Shown here piece by piece: positions 1 to 9,080 of a stretch of DNA of 64,000 nucleotides (position 1 is its first letter; each line of letters opens with the position of its first letter). The stretch covers positions 3,857-67,856 of the forward strand of contig CAXBEA010000006.1 in the NCBI GenBank assembly GCA_963974645.1, given 5' to 3'. This DNA is from Motiliproteus sp963974645. Lineage in GTDB: Bacteria; Pseudomonadota; Gammaproteobacteria; Pseudomonadales; Balneatricaceae. Below the pieces are notes generated by a model, which did no database searches, was not told the origin of the DNA, and was given only the letters and a program-made list of their open reading frames with translations. The position numbers and the translations under genes are program-made.

Positions 1-2
1 TC

Positions 3-1466
3 AGCGGTGAGCTGGTGCCTACCTCAGGCAACATATCCATCACCCAGGGATATACCCTCGGCACCCTGAGCCAAGACCAGTTCGCCTTTGAAGCGTACAG
101 CGTCATCGATACCGTCATCATGGGTGATGCGGCTCTGTGGAAGATCAAACAGGCGCGCGATCGTATTTACGCCCAGCCGGAGATGAGCGAAGAGGACGGG
201 ATGGAAGTGGCCCATCTTGAAACCGAATTTGCCGAGCTGGATGGCTACAGCGCCGAAAGCCGAGCCGGTGATATCCTGCTAGAAGCGGGGATCGCAGAAA
301 AATACCATTTTGGATCGATGCAGCAGGTCGCACCCGGCTGGAAGGTCCGCGTCCTGCTCGCTCAAGCGCTGTTCGCCAACCCTGATATTTTGCTCCTGGA
401 CGAGCCTACCAACAACCTCGACATCCACACCATCGAGTGGCTGTCCACGGTGCTCAACCAGCGCAAATGCACCATGATCATCATCTCTCACGATCGCCAC
501 TTTTTAAACTCGGTCTGCACCCATATGGCCGATATCGACTACGGTGAGCTACGCGTTTACCCGGGTAATTATGAGGCGTTCACCGCTGCCTCCTCGCTGA
601 TTCAGGAGCAACTGCTGACAGAGAATGCCAAGAAGAGTGCAGAGATCGACGAGCTCCAGGCCTTCGTCAACCGCTTTGGTGCCAACGCGTCCAAAGCCAA
701 ACAGGCCAGTTCTCGGGCCAAGAAGATGGACAAGATCAAACTCGACGAGGTCAAATCGTCCAGCCGAATGACCCCCTCTCTGAGCTTTAAACAGCATAAG
801 AAGCTACATCGTCAGGCGCTGATACTCGAAGATCTCGCCCATGGTTACGATGATAAAACGCTCTTTAGCGGTGGTAATTTAATCTTGGAAGCCGGCGCCA
901 AGCTGGCGGTAATCGGGGAAAACGGTGCGGGTAAAACCACCTTCCTGCGCTGCCTGATGGACGAGCTTCAAGCTAACCAAGGCGTTATCAAATGGTCAGA
1001 AAACGCGACCATCGGCTACTGTCCGCAAGATAGCAGTGCTGATTTCGATGGTGACCTCAGCCTGTTTGACTGGATGTCCCAGTGGCGCTCTCCCAAGCAC
1101 GATGACCTGATGGTACGGGCGCTACTGGGCCGGTTACTGTTTACCGCCGAAGACTTCATCAAGAAAGCCAGAGTCTGCTCGGGCGGAGAAAAAAACCGGC
1201 TCCTGTTCGGTAAGCTGATGATGCTTAATATCAATGTGCTGATCATGGATGAACCGACCAACCACCTGGATATGGAGGCTATCGAAGCCCTCAACAATGC
1301 CCTCAAAGCCTGGGATGGCACCCTGATTTTCGTCAGCCATGACCGAGAGTTTGTCTCCTCATTGGCGACCCGCGTCGTGGAGATTAAAGAGCATCAGGTT
1401 ATAGATTTCCAGGGTACCTACGAGGAGTATTTAGCCAGCCGGGAACAGGCACAAAAGGTCGCCTAG
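3..1466 (+). CDS. ybiT: ABC-F family ATPase, YbiT-like (5' end outside window)
   Basis: Cytoplasmic ABC-F protein with two ATP-binding cassettes and no membrane segments. The family binds ribosomes and modulates translation; the exact role of YbiT is unsettled. The frame is open from base 3, so about 45-50 N-terminal residues with the first Walker A lie upstream. The GTG at 15 is an internal codon, not the true start. Visible are Walker B of domain 1 (LLLDEPTNNLD), a degenerate first signature (VAPGWKVRVLLAQALF), the charged inter-domain linker (about residues 190-260), the second Walker A (GENGAGKTT), signature CSGGEKNRLLFGKLMM and Walker B IMDEPTNHLD, followed by SHDREF. Similarity to E. 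coli YbiT is high throughout. A hairpin follows the stop codon. Confidence 0.93.
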   Translation, partial: SGELVPTSGNISITQGYTLGTLSQDQFAFEAYSVIDTVIMGDAALWKIKQARDRIYAQPEMSEEDGMEVAHLETEFAELDGYSAESRAGDILLEAGIAEKYHFGSMQQVAPGWKVRVLLAQALFANPDILLLDEPTNNLDIHTIEWLSTVLNQRKCTMIIISHDRHFLNSVCTHMADIDYGELRVYPGNYEAFTAASSLIQEQLLTENAKKSAEIDELQAFVNRFGANASKAKQASSRAKKMDKIKLDEVKSSSRMTPSLSFKQHKKLHRQALILEDLAHGYDDKTLFSGGNLILEAGAKLAVIGENGAGKTTFLRCLMDELQANQGVIKWSENATIGYCPQDSSADFDGDLSLFDWMSQWRSPKHDDLMVRALLGRLLFTAEDFIKKARVCSGGEKNRLLFGKLMMLNINVLIMDEPTNHLDMEAIEALNNALKAWDGTLIFVSHDREFVSSLATRVVEIKEHQVIDFQGTYEEYLASREQAQKVA

Positions 1467-1479
1467 AAAAAAGCAATCA

Positions 1480-1516
1480 CTTAGAGTGCCTAACCACCAG
1501 GGTTTGGCACTCTAAG
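1480..1516 (+). terminator. Stem-loop after ybiT
   Basis: An 11-bp perfect stem (CTTAGAGTGCC paired with GGCACTCTAAG) with a 15-nt loop starts 14 bases after the ybiT stop. The U-tract is weak, so this may be a terminator or only a 3'-stabilising hairpin. Confidence 0.55.
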
Positions 1517-1663
1517 CAAATTGCCTACCTTAGCTTACCCTCATCTGATTGTTCAACACTGCTAGACTGATGGCGATAATCGAATGGCGTCTCTCTCTAT
1601 TGATCTGTACATTAGTTTAAAATGCTTTTTGGCCCGTTAGCTGGATCCCCGAGGAGATGAATT

Positions 1664-2041
1664 ATGTTTAGTCATATTATGGTTGGTGCGAATGACGTTC
1701 AGCAGTCCAAGGTTTTTTACGATGCAATTCTGGCAACCTTAGGCTTTGGACCCGGCGTGATCGACGCCAAGGGTCGCTGCTTTTACGTCACCCCAACAGG
1801 TGTCTTTGCGATCTCCAAGCCGATCAATGGCGAGCCTGCTAGCCACGGCAATGGTAGCACCATCGGATTTACCGCAGAGAATGCAACCGTAGCCAACGCT
1901 TGGCATGCTGCAGGGCTCGAAAATGGCGGCACGGCATGCGAAGCGGCACCAGGGGTGCGTGAGACACCCAAAGGCAGTCTCTATCTCGCCTATCTACTCG
2001 ATCCGTCAGGAAACAAAGTTTGCGCTCTTCAGCGTATCTAA
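1664..2041 (+). CDS. VOC family (glyoxalase/bleomycin-resistance fold) protein
   Basis: A 125-aa single-domain protein of the vicinal oxygen chelate fold. The N-terminus (MFSHIMVGANDVQQSKVFYDAIL) and the C-terminal segment (YLLDPSGNKVCALQ) are the usual first-strand and last-strand signatures of small glyoxalase-like proteins. Substrate cannot be deduced. The start is supported by GAGGAG seven bases upstream. It is a single gene between ybiT and msrA. Confidence 0.85.
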   Translation: MFSHIMVGANDVQQSKVFYDAILATLGFGPGVIDAKGRCFYVTPTGVFAISKPINGEPASHGNGSTIGFTAENATVANAWHAAGLENGGTACEAAPGVRETPKGSLYLAYLLDPSGNKVCALQRI

Positions 2042-2113
2042 CAATTTTTTGCAGATTTCCAGGCGGTGTACGCGGTCTATTGATAACGCTGATGTTGCAA
2101 AAGGAGAAAGCAG

Positions 2114-2623
2114 ATGACTGAATGTGCAGTGCTTGCCGGAGGCTGTTTCTGGGGAATGCAGGATTTAATTCGCAAACGTCCCGGGGTGATCACGACTCGC
2201 GTCGGCTATACCGGCGGTGACGTACAAAACGCCACCTACCGCGATCATGGCAGCCATGCCGAAGGTATTGAAATCCACTATGATCCTGACAAGATCAGCT
2301 ACCGCCAATTGCTAGAGATATTCTTCCAGATTCACGACCCCTGCACCCCCAACCGTCAGGGAAATGACTTAGGGCTCTCGTACCGCTCGGCGATCTACTA
2401 TTTGAATGACGAGCAAAAAAGTGCAGCGTTAGATACGATTGCGGATATTGAAGCATCCGGACTCTGGCCAGGCAAGGTGGCCACCGAGGTCGAACCTTGC
2501 GGAGACTTCTGGGAGGCAGAGCCCGAGCACCAGGACTACCTGGAGCGTTTTCCGGACGGCTACAGCTGCCACTTCCCGCGCACAGACTGGGTACTGCCAA
2601 AACGTAATAATTCAACAAATTGA
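2114..2623 (+). CDS. msrA: Peptide-methionine (S)-S-oxide reductase MsrA
   Basis: Reduces methionine-S-sulfoxide in proteins and free methionine, repairing oxidative damage in the cytoplasm with thioredoxin as reductant. The catalytic motif GGCFWG is at residues 9-14, followed by GVITTRVGYTGG, the HAEGIEIHYDP block and the NRQGNDLGLSYRSAIYY block, all typical of MsrA. The length (169 aa) is normal. A good ribosome binding site (AAAGGAG) precedes the ATG. The usual DPTT before NRQGND reads DPCTP here, which introduces an extra cysteine. No msrB is fused or adjacent. Confidence 0.96.
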   Translation: MTECAVLAGGCFWGMQDLIRKRPGVITTRVGYTGGDVQNATYRDHGSHAEGIEIHYDPDKISYRQLLEIFFQIHDPCTPNRQGNDLGLSYRSAIYYLNDEQKSAALDTIADIEASGLWPGKVATEVEPCGDFWEAEPEHQDYLERFPDGYSCHFPRTDWVLPKRNNSTN

Positions 2624-2731
2624 GCCTTCTGAGCTCGAGGCGCGTAACCGAGTCACGGAAACGCTGAACATAGATTAGGTCGGACAGCATCAACGCTGCT
2701 ACCGCCTATTTAAGCTTATTTGGAGACAGCA

Positions 2732-3211
2732 ATGCCCGGAATAGAACGCCAGACGACCCTACGCTTTTTAGCAGAACCTGCCGACGTCAATTTTGGTGGC
2801 AAGGTTCACGGCGGTGCGGTGATGAAATGGATCGATCTTGCGGCCTATGCCTGCGCCGCAGGCTGGAGTGGACGTTATTGCATCACTGCCTACGCAGGAG
2901 GGATCCGCTTTGTACAGCCGATCCACGTCGGCAACCTGGTTGAAGTGGGCGCCAAGGTGATCTACACCGGAAAAACCTCGATGCATATCGGCGTCGACGT
3001 GCGCGCGGGTGATCCTAAGTACCCGGAGCGCCATCTCACCACCCACTGCATGTTGATTATGGTTGCCGTCGATGATGCCGGCAGACCAACCACGGTACCT
3101 GAGTGGGTACCGGTCACAGAAAAGGATGTGCAACTGCGTGAATCGGCGATAACGCTAATGGAGATGCGTAAAAAGATTGGAGTTGAAATGGAGGCGCATA
3201 CCAAGCTTTGA
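2732..3211 (+). CDS. Acyl-CoA thioesterase, YciA-like hotdog fold
   Basis: Predicted to hydrolyse acyl-CoA to fatty acid and CoA. A single HotDog domain spans nearly the whole 159 aa, with the family motif NFGGKVHGGAVMKWIDLAAYACA near residues 20-42 and IHVGNLVEVGAKVIYTGKTSM in the second half, as in the YciA/BFIT-type thioesterases. I chose ATG 2732 because GGAG lies six bases upstream; a TTG at 2720 would add four residues. The substrate chain length is unknown. The gene is convergent with the CvfB-like gene. Confidence 0.88.
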   Translation: MPGIERQTTLRFLAEPADVNFGGKVHGGAVMKWIDLAAYACAAGWSGRYCITAYAGGIRFVQPIHVGNLVEVGAKVIYTGKTSMHIGVDVRAGDPKYPERHLTTHCMLIMVAVDDAGRPTTVPEWVPVTEKDVQLRESAITLMEMRKKIGVEMEAHTKL

Positions 3212-3258
3212 CAAGGAACAAATCAGCAAAAGCTAAGTAAATGAACAGGACGAAAGCG

Positions 3259-4122
3259 TTAAGGGGCCTGCGAAAGCAGCCGAATCCCTTCTGCTTCGAT
3301 CTCTATCCGTCGTTGTTTATAGAGTGCGCCGATCGCCATCTTAAATTTCTTCTTGCTGACGCCAAACAACTCGCTGATCTGCTCAGGGCTCGATCGGTCC
3401 GAGAGCGCAACGAACCCGCCTTCGTGTTGCAACAGTTGCAGAATCTGCTCGGTCAAATCACCAACCGGTGCGTAGCCCGGCTCTTCGAGCAAGATATCGA
3501 TCTTGCCATCTTCACGCTGCTGCTTGATAAATCCGCTAATATGCTGACCATAACGCAGCTTCTGAAACAGATCCTGGTGATGGATCAAGCCCCAATGCGT
3601 TTCATCGATAATCGCCTTATAACCCAGCTCGGTGCGTTCAGCGATGATCAGCGCTACTTTCTGATGACGGCGATACTGGGCAGGGTGCAGGTCTAGAAAC
3701 TTATCCAATTTGGTCGACGCGGCAATGCGATTGGTATTATCGAGATAGGCGCGAACCAGGTAACGTTTGCCCTCTTCGGCGGGGCGGCGCTGTTCACTGA
3801 AGGGGAGCAGCAGATCTTTGGGCAACCCCCAGTCGAGGAAAGCCCCCACAGTACTGAGTTCCGCCACTTTCAGACAGCCGAACTTGCCCACCATCAGCTT
3901 GGGTGTCTCCGTCGTGGCGATTAGTTGATCTTCAGAATCCAGGTAGACAAACACATCGACCAGATCACCCTCCTGGGTATTCTCTGGGACATAACGCTGC
4001 GGCAGCAGGATGCTGCCGAACACGCCGCCATCGAGAAACACTCCCGGATCACGCTTGCGCAGAACCTGGAGTCTATTTTGCTGACCGATGGCAACCACCG
4101 GACGATCGGTTGATTGAGGCAT
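3259..4122 (-). CDS. S1-like RNA-binding protein, CvfB/YitL family
   Basis: Probable cytoplasmic RNA-binding protein of the CvfB (conserved virulence factor B) family. Features are the N-terminal S1-like repeats (VGKFGCLKVAELSTVGAFLDWGLPKDLLLPFSEQ at about residues 70-105, and a further S1-like region near WGLIHHQDLF) and a C-terminal winged-helix block (SELFGVSKKKFKMAIGALYKQRRI). The start at ATG 4122 (MPQSTDRP) fits the family better than the ATG at 4161, which would add 13 residues. The molecular target of the family in Gram-negatives is not established. Confidence 0.88.
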   Translation of the reverse strand: MPQSTDRPVVAIGQQNRLQVLRKRDPGVFLDGGVFGSILLPQRYVPENTQEGDLVDVFVYLDSEDQLIATTETPKLMVGKFGCLKVAELSTVGAFLDWGLPKDLLLPFSEQRRPAEEGKRYLVRAYLDNTNRIAASTKLDKFLDLHPAQYRRHQKVALIIAERTELGYKAIIDETHWGLIHHQDLFQKLRYGQHISGFIKQQREDGKIDILLEEPGYAPVGDLTEQILQLLQHEGGFVALSDRSSPEQISELFGVSKKKFKMAIGALYKQRRIEIEAEGIRLLSQAP

Positions 4123-4166
4123 AGCTGTTTCTAATCCACTCGAAAAACCGCAGTGTAGCATGCAAC

Positions 4167-4394
4167 CTAGCTGCCAGACTCCTGCAACTGGCCCTGTTCC
4201 AGGGTTAATACGCGGTCAAACCCTACCGTTAAATCATGCCTTGCTATCAGCATCACCAACCCGCGCGCCCGCTGGGCACTGCAAATATTATCACCCAGCC
4301 GCCGCTCGGCACTTGGAACGAGTCCAGACAGCGCATCATTAAGCACCAGCACATCGGGCTGTTTGACTAGCACTATGGCTACTGCCGATTTCTA
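4167..4394 (-). pseudogene. C-terminal fragment of an ABC transporter ATPase
   Basis: About 70 residues read as the end of an ABC ATPase: LVKQPDVLVLNDALSGL (Walker B region, with N-D-A replacing D-E/S), then LVMLIARHDLTVGFDRVLTLEQGQL (switch His plus terminal strands). Walker A, the signature and the membrane domain are missing. The homology stops near 4390, just before an IS630 remnant. It is probably the tail of the same locus whose cyclic-nucleotide-binding part survives at 10200-10493, since both lie on the minus strand. It may still be transcribed, but no intact product is possible. Confidence 0.7.
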
Positions 4395-4431
4395 ACGCTG
4401 AGCTGGACTACGTTCTCATTAACCTGGCATC

Positions 4432-4737
4432 TTAATATCGAGCGCATAATGCTGCTGCATACCGGATCTTTTCCGCCTTGAAAGAAGACAGAAGCCGCTC
4501 CGGTTGCTTCTGAAGAGAACCCAGAATGGAGAGCACTGTCGTCCTCATCTGGCCCTTTTTACGTACAAGCTTACCCCTGCTAATACTCAACTTCAGATCA
4601 CAGTTTAGATACTCATCAGGGTTTAACTCCGACGAGTAACGGGGTAGAAAAAACAGCTCGATCTCATCGTCCTTTCCTGCCAACCACTCTTTTACTTTCC
4701 GGCCGCGAATACCCTCTTTGGCAGTGACTATTGAATT
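4432..4737 (-). pseudogene. IS630-family transposase remnant (C-terminal DDE part)
   Basis: The frame contains FFLPRYSSELNPDEYLNCDLK, the hallmark third-acidic-residue block of IS630/DDE_3 transposases, preceded by KEGIRGRKVKEWLAGKDDEIEL. An in-frame stop (TAG just upstream of 4737) cuts the frame and the N-terminal helix-turn-helix plus first two catalytic Asp are absent. No clear terminal inverted repeats were found. It marks the left edge of the accessory region. Confidence 0.8.
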
Positions 4738-4816
4738 TACCTATTCCAATTCGTCTATTGCTACCCACCTCCCAGACACCAAAACGTTTAAGTATTCAGC
4801 GCTCTAACAACGTCAC

Positions 4817-7174
4817 CTAAGTCCCGGTTCGAAAGTTTGCAAATTCCCGCAGCCGCTGGTCCAGTTTTAACATAACCGGATCGTCACAGGAGGAGAGTTT
4901 CATTCGGCTGTCGATGTCTGCTGTTACGTTACCGATACTAGGTCTGCGGGTACCATATTCCGCTTCAGCGGCCCGTGCTTCTGCACTTCTGGAATAGCTT
5001 TTATCAAACAATTCGTACATGCCGAGGCCTTCAGCTGACAGCTGTAAGCTATTACGCTCCAGTATTGGCACCCACTCGCGCGCCACCTGGTAAGTATTAC
5101 GCTGTACGTTTTCACTACTCCTACGAGTATGTCCCCAACGATTTTTGTATTCTGTCACCGTAGTCTTGGCGAATGTGTACTCCTGAACATCCAAAGGAAG
5201 GCAACGCTTGCGGTGATCCGAGAAATCAATGATATAGCTAGAAATAAGGAAGGGCATCATGCTCATCTTGTCCATATTGTTAACCATCGCTTGCGTTTTC
5301 GCACCGAGGATAACCGCCCAGGGGTTGTTGGGCCCAGAAATGTCTTTTTGCATTTTCCGCACGATAGGCTCTGCGAATAATGACTCAAGCTTCACCAGTT
5401 GATCAAAATCACGGTAATACAAGGCACTCAAATATTCGCAGCTAGTATTGTTCTCTCGAGTTGGGTAGAACGGATTGGTGGCGGCACGTCCGCTTACTCC
5501 GCAGTAAAAGCGCATACCTTTAGCATTACTGAAGCCAGGATTCACATCAGCTGCGGCTTCGGCCAATTTAATAATGGGAGCAATTTTAGGCGGCTGAACC
5601 TTGAACGGCAGGCCTGCCACATAACGAGGACCAGCCAATTTCTGCGTTGCGGGTGCGGAGCGGGTGGTAATTCCTAAATAGTCCAGCATCTTTTTATGCC
5701 GTTCTACCGCTTGCGTCGGGGCAAAGGCTGCGACTAGGTACGCGAGATCAGCGGCTATATCCGGATTTTTTAAGTTCGGATTAAGCACACGGCTGGCTGG
5801 CTCGAGCCATTCTGAAAGTGCAAGTGGTGGGCACATGTCTTTGCCAACAGATTGTAAGCAGTAATTGTGCACGGTGAGCATGGCATCTGCGAGTCGTTTG
5901 AATTCCATGCTGATTAAGCGACTGCGGGCAGGTGAGAAACTGTCATAAGGCGCACCTGATTCGGGCGGGTATCTCAACTCAGAAAGATCAAGATCAGCCC
6001 CCGTGTAGATTCGCAGCGATTGGCTACCCGTGCTAGCACTGAAGTCGTGGCGCGCCAGAGCGAGTGCCGCAGGAAACTCTCCCGCAGTTGGCTGCAATTG
6101 ATGACAGCTGCTTATGTACTCATCCTGTAATTCTTCTATCACTGGCAGCCGTGAATGTGCGCCCTTGCTAGCTAATTCTATTACCGCGTCAGATACCACA
6201 ACGGCGTTAGCACATGCCAGCAAGCAATCAACTTCGCCTGACTCAAAACAGCTTCGCTGCATTTGCCCAAGCTGATTAACGCCATTGAAATGAGAATGGC
6301 CTTGAGGGGTGTTTATTTGTGCCTGAGCCGATAACTGCAGGGGCCATTCGAAGTCAGTCTCTGGTCGATGATAGACTAGCGCTTCAGAGCTACTCGACGA
6401 AACCAGAAACAAATTAGGGTTCGCGTTCAGGTGCGCAAGCAGCGCTGTCATTGCTGGCAGTTCCGGAGATGAGTTTGACATGTTTTTGCACAGCATCACC
6501 GCCTGAGGTAACTGATTCAGTTGGCCCTGCATGGCACTCAGATCACCAGCTTTGACTGCTATGTCAAAACGATCTGCGGTTTCCTTCATCGCAGCACAAA
6601 ACTGAACACAAGTAACCTGTTTTGCCGAGCAGAAGGCTTGGGCCCCATGTGCTATACGCACTATTTCGGCAACATAAGCCGTGGGGTTACGATCGTTCTC
6701 GGCACTGATACTGGCTTTGCCTAGGGCGCGCCATTCATCGAAAATTGATGGTCGTTTCAGAATTACCAAGGTAATACCGCCAGCCATCTGGATATACGGA
6801 TGTCGCGGATTGAGGTACTGGCCGCACTCCTGAATATGTCCGCTTAGAGCGTTAGCGGCGCTGACTACAGACTCCCGAGTCTGGGTCCTGCCCATTAAAA
6901 AGCGCGCACCAGCGGCAATTTTGTTGCAGGGTCGCTCACATCTGAGCCGCCAGGCTGAATCGGCACGACGCGCTCTAGCAACGTCGTAGCAGGCGTCAGC
7001 ATAGTTCAACCGCGTTATCTTCTTGACCGCCTCATAGGGCGTCTTTGGTTGCTCATCGATGACCGCTTGAGCCATCCAGCTAATGCCAGCAGCTGGTGTA
7101 ACGCTGGTATAAAAGAGCAGCAAAATAGCCCCAGATAGTCGCAGCACTACAGTAGTAGGCAAGTTTTTGAACAT
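4817..7174 (-). CDS. Large exported cysteine-rich protein of unknown function
   Basis: A 785-aa protein I do not recognise. The N-terminus (MFKNLPTTVVLRLSGAILLLFYTSVTPAAG) is a typical Sec signal peptide, with cleavage near residue 29. The mature part has roughly 20 cysteines, often in close pairs (RCERPC, CSAKQVTCVQFC, CFESGEVDCLLAC), suggesting disulfide-stabilised helical folding in the periplasm or outside. No catalytic motif, membrane anchor or known repeat is visible. It stands alone, between an IS630 remnant and an IS1595 remnant, with no co-directional partner, which fits horizontally acquired cargo. Confidence 0.75.
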   Translation of the reverse strand: MFKNLPTTVVLRLSGAILLLFYTSVTPAAGISWMAQAVIDEQPKTPYEAVKKITRLNYADACYDVARARRADSAWRLRCERPCNKIAAGARFLMGRTQTRESVVSAANALSGHIQECGQYLNPRHPYIQMAGGITLVILKRPSIFDEWRALGKASISAENDRNPTAYVAEIVRIAHGAQAFCSAKQVTCVQFCAAMKETADRFDIAVKAGDLSAMQGQLNQLPQAVMLCKNMSNSSPELPAMTALLAHLNANPNLFLVSSSSSEALVYHRPETDFEWPLQLSAQAQINTPQGHSHFNGVNQLGQMQRSCFESGEVDCLLACANAVVVSDAVIELASKGAHSRLPVIEELQDEYISSCHQLQPTAGEFPAALALARHDFSASTGSQSLRIYTGADLDLSELRYPPESGAPYDSFSPARSRLISMEFKRLADAMLTVHNYCLQSVGKDMCPPLALSEWLEPASRVLNPNLKNPDIAADLAYLVAAFAPTQAVERHKKMLDYLGITTRSAPATQKLAGPRYVAGLPFKVQPPKIAPIIKLAEAAADVNPGFSNAKGMRFYCGVSGRAATNPFYPTRENNTSCEYLSALYYRDFDQLVKLESLFAEPIVRKMQKDISGPNNPWAVILGAKTQAMVNNMDKMSMMPFLISSYIIDFSDHRKRCLPLDVQEYTFAKTTVTEYKNRWGHTRRSSENVQRNTYQVAREWVPILERNSLQLSAEGLGMYELFDKSYSRSAEARAAEAEYGTRRPSIGNVTADIDSRMKLSSCDDPVMLKLDQRLREFANFRTGT

Positions 7175-7382
7175 TAGTTCACGTCCTTATAGAATCATTA
7201 AAAGCAACAACCATCGAAAACTAAACACAGGAAATGCGACACGATAGGAACTAGGTTTAAAGCGTTGCGTTGTTGGCCACTGCGGACAGAGTCAATCGCT
7301 GCTTAACAGCTAGTGTGGCTATGTTCTTATCAGGTATTGATCCTGTACTATAAGACACCCCAGCTATTGTCGGAGGTTTCTA

Positions 7383-7824
7383 ATGAAACAGGTCGATTTC
7401 AACCAACCAGCGATGGCCATCGACTCGCTCAGCCCCGGTCAATGACACCTGCTCCTGGAGCGATTGCAGCATCCCGACGCAATACCGCAATCATCGAGCA
7501 TCTGCAACAGCAACTTCAGTCCGATCTTCGATACCCTAAGTGTAACCACGTTCAAATTCATCGCTGGTGCACCCTCAAAGAGTTACAGCGGCGCGTTGCC
7601 ACGTACATCTGTCCACCGCTTTCCGCTGGCGCCATCGCTTCCTGAAACTGGTGGATCACCTTAATACAGCGGTACTTACTGGGTCCGTAGAAGCGGATCA
7701 AACAATGTTCCGCGATTCATTCAAAGGCCAGCGTAAAATTGCTGAACGGCCTGTTCGCAAGCGCGGCAACGACAACAACAAAGATGCCAAGTGGGTGCCC
7801 GTTCTGGTGGCAAAGCTGAGCTGA
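7383..7824 (+). pseudogene. IS1595-family (ISXO2-like) transposase remnant
   Basis: Starts with MKQVDFNQPAMAIDSLSPGQ after a GGAGG site, as IS1595-type transposases do, then meets a stop at 7443. The continuation is spread over frames: LERLQHPDAI, then HLSTAFRWRHRFL and SVEADQTMFRDSFKGQRK, with KWVPVLVA ending at 7824. The catalytic second half and the right end are gone. It is a frameshifted, truncated insertion sequence. Confidence 0.8.
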
Positions 7825-7945
7825 TGTTCCATCATGAATCCTGGCAAATGATCATGGCGGAATTATCTCGAGACGAGGGACTTGTTCGTAATTACCCTAG
7901 CAAATTCAGTTGCAACACGAGCATTATGCAGTGACACCGCAGAAT

Positions 7946-8638
7946 CTATGCAGCTCGCTTTCTAAAGTTTGTCATACATAAAAATCCCAGGGCCATTAGG
8001 GCAAGAGACCCTGGCGTAGGTACCGCATTAGGCTGTATTCCATTGTTGTTTCTTACAAACAGGGTTCCAAGATCATTTATATCGTTGACGCCGCCGTTAA
8101 ATACCAGGTTGTTCAAACTTGTGCGACCATTGGTGTCTGTTACAGAGCCACCAATGGCTTGTACGTTGAATAGACCGAGCCCGCTGGAGAAATTATTGTA
8201 ATTTGGACGCCAATTGCCCGCTGCTACAAGTGATGGAGTAGCGGTGAATAAGTTAATGAAATTGGTTGCTATTAAAGCAGGTAGTAGTTGATTGCTTGTT
8301 CCGAACCAGTTCTGAAGTAATACAGTGAATTCACTGCGTGTGGCTAATCTCCAAATATCATCCTCGATCAAGTCTAGGCCATCTGACACAGTATTATTAA
8401 AACACCCGTGATTCGAAATACTAGTAAATGGATTATTACCACTATCGGCAATCCAGTCACAGTGACTGCGCGCAGTATTGTTTATGTCCAACCACTCAAG
8501 ACCAGCGTTCAAGTCAATAGTACTGGTTCCCAAATCATTGAAATTATTTCCACTTGATTGAATAATTGCAGCCTGAGCAGAACCAATTGCTAGAACGAAG
8601 AATGTAACTACGTTTTTGAATACTGATAGCGATCTCAT
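7946..8638 (-). CDS. PEP-CTERM-like exported protein
   Basis: A 230-aa secreted protein: signal peptide MRSLSVFKNVVTFFVLAIGSAQA, an Asn/Thr-rich mature region with the block GLEWLDINNTARSHCDW and LATRSEFTVLLQNWFG, and a C-terminal tripartite tail PTPGSLALMALGFLCMTNFRKRAA (P-x-P motif, hydrophobic helix, basic end). That tail is the exosortase sorting signal of PEP-CTERM proteins, which are processed at the membrane and tied to extracellular matrix. No exosortase lies in the window. It is divergent from the LuxR-type regulator with a 430-bp spacer, and is A+T-richer than the core genes. Confidence 0.8.
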   Translation of the reverse strand: MRSLSVFKNVVTFFVLAIGSAQAAIIQSSGNNFNDLGTSTIDLNAGLEWLDINNTARSHCDWIADSGNNPFTSISNHGCFNNTVSDGLDLIEDDIWRLATRSEFTVLLQNWFGTSNQLLPALIATNFINLFTATPSLVAAGNWRPNYNNFSSGLGLFNVQAIGGSVTDTNGRTSLNNLVFNGGVNDINDLGTLFVRNNNGIQPNAVPTPGSLALMALGFLCMTNFRKRAA

Positions 8639-9080
8639 CTATATACTCCTTGTATCGTTTAATACATATTAAAATAAATTATAGAAGTAAAAAGGTGACC
8701 ATCCTTATCACTGCGAAAATGTAGCGAGGGGGTCTGCGGTTATGTTGCAGATCGGTTAGCTTTGGCGAATAAATTCCACATTTAAAGTTATCCTCTCTTT
8801 GCTTAAACACCGCAGTTTTTTGTGCGTATAGGTTGCTAATCTAATCTGATGACAAAAGCTAAAAACCTCCTATTTGGGAGGATAAATAACGGCCGGTGTA
8901 AAATTTTATGACAATTTATGCTAAATGATTGATATTAAAAAGAGTTAATGATGAAAAAACTTGCGAAAAAAGAAAAATGGAGCTAATACTAAAGACTGTA
9001 TGTTGATAACACTGATTGACGGCAGGCTCCTGGGGATTACGGAGCTCAAATTTTCTCATAAGAAGAAAATGGAGCAGGCC
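8639..9080. other. A+T-rich divergent intergenic region
   Basis: Shared upstream region of the PEP-CTERM-like gene and the LuxR-type gene. It is clearly A+T-rich, has a small hairpin (CCTCC/GGAGG, 8866-8881), and carries a possible 12-codon ORF (8951-8986, lysine-rich) with no convincing ribosome binding site. No operator could be assigned. Confidence 0.4.

Noticed and set aside
3241..3696. Plus-strand open frame of 151 codons
   Set aside because: Antisense shadow of the CvfB-like gene; no ribosome binding site or homology.
8951..8986. Twelve-codon lysine-rich ORF upstream of the LuxR-type gene
   Set aside because: No ribosome binding site, and A-rich DNA makes such peptides by chance.
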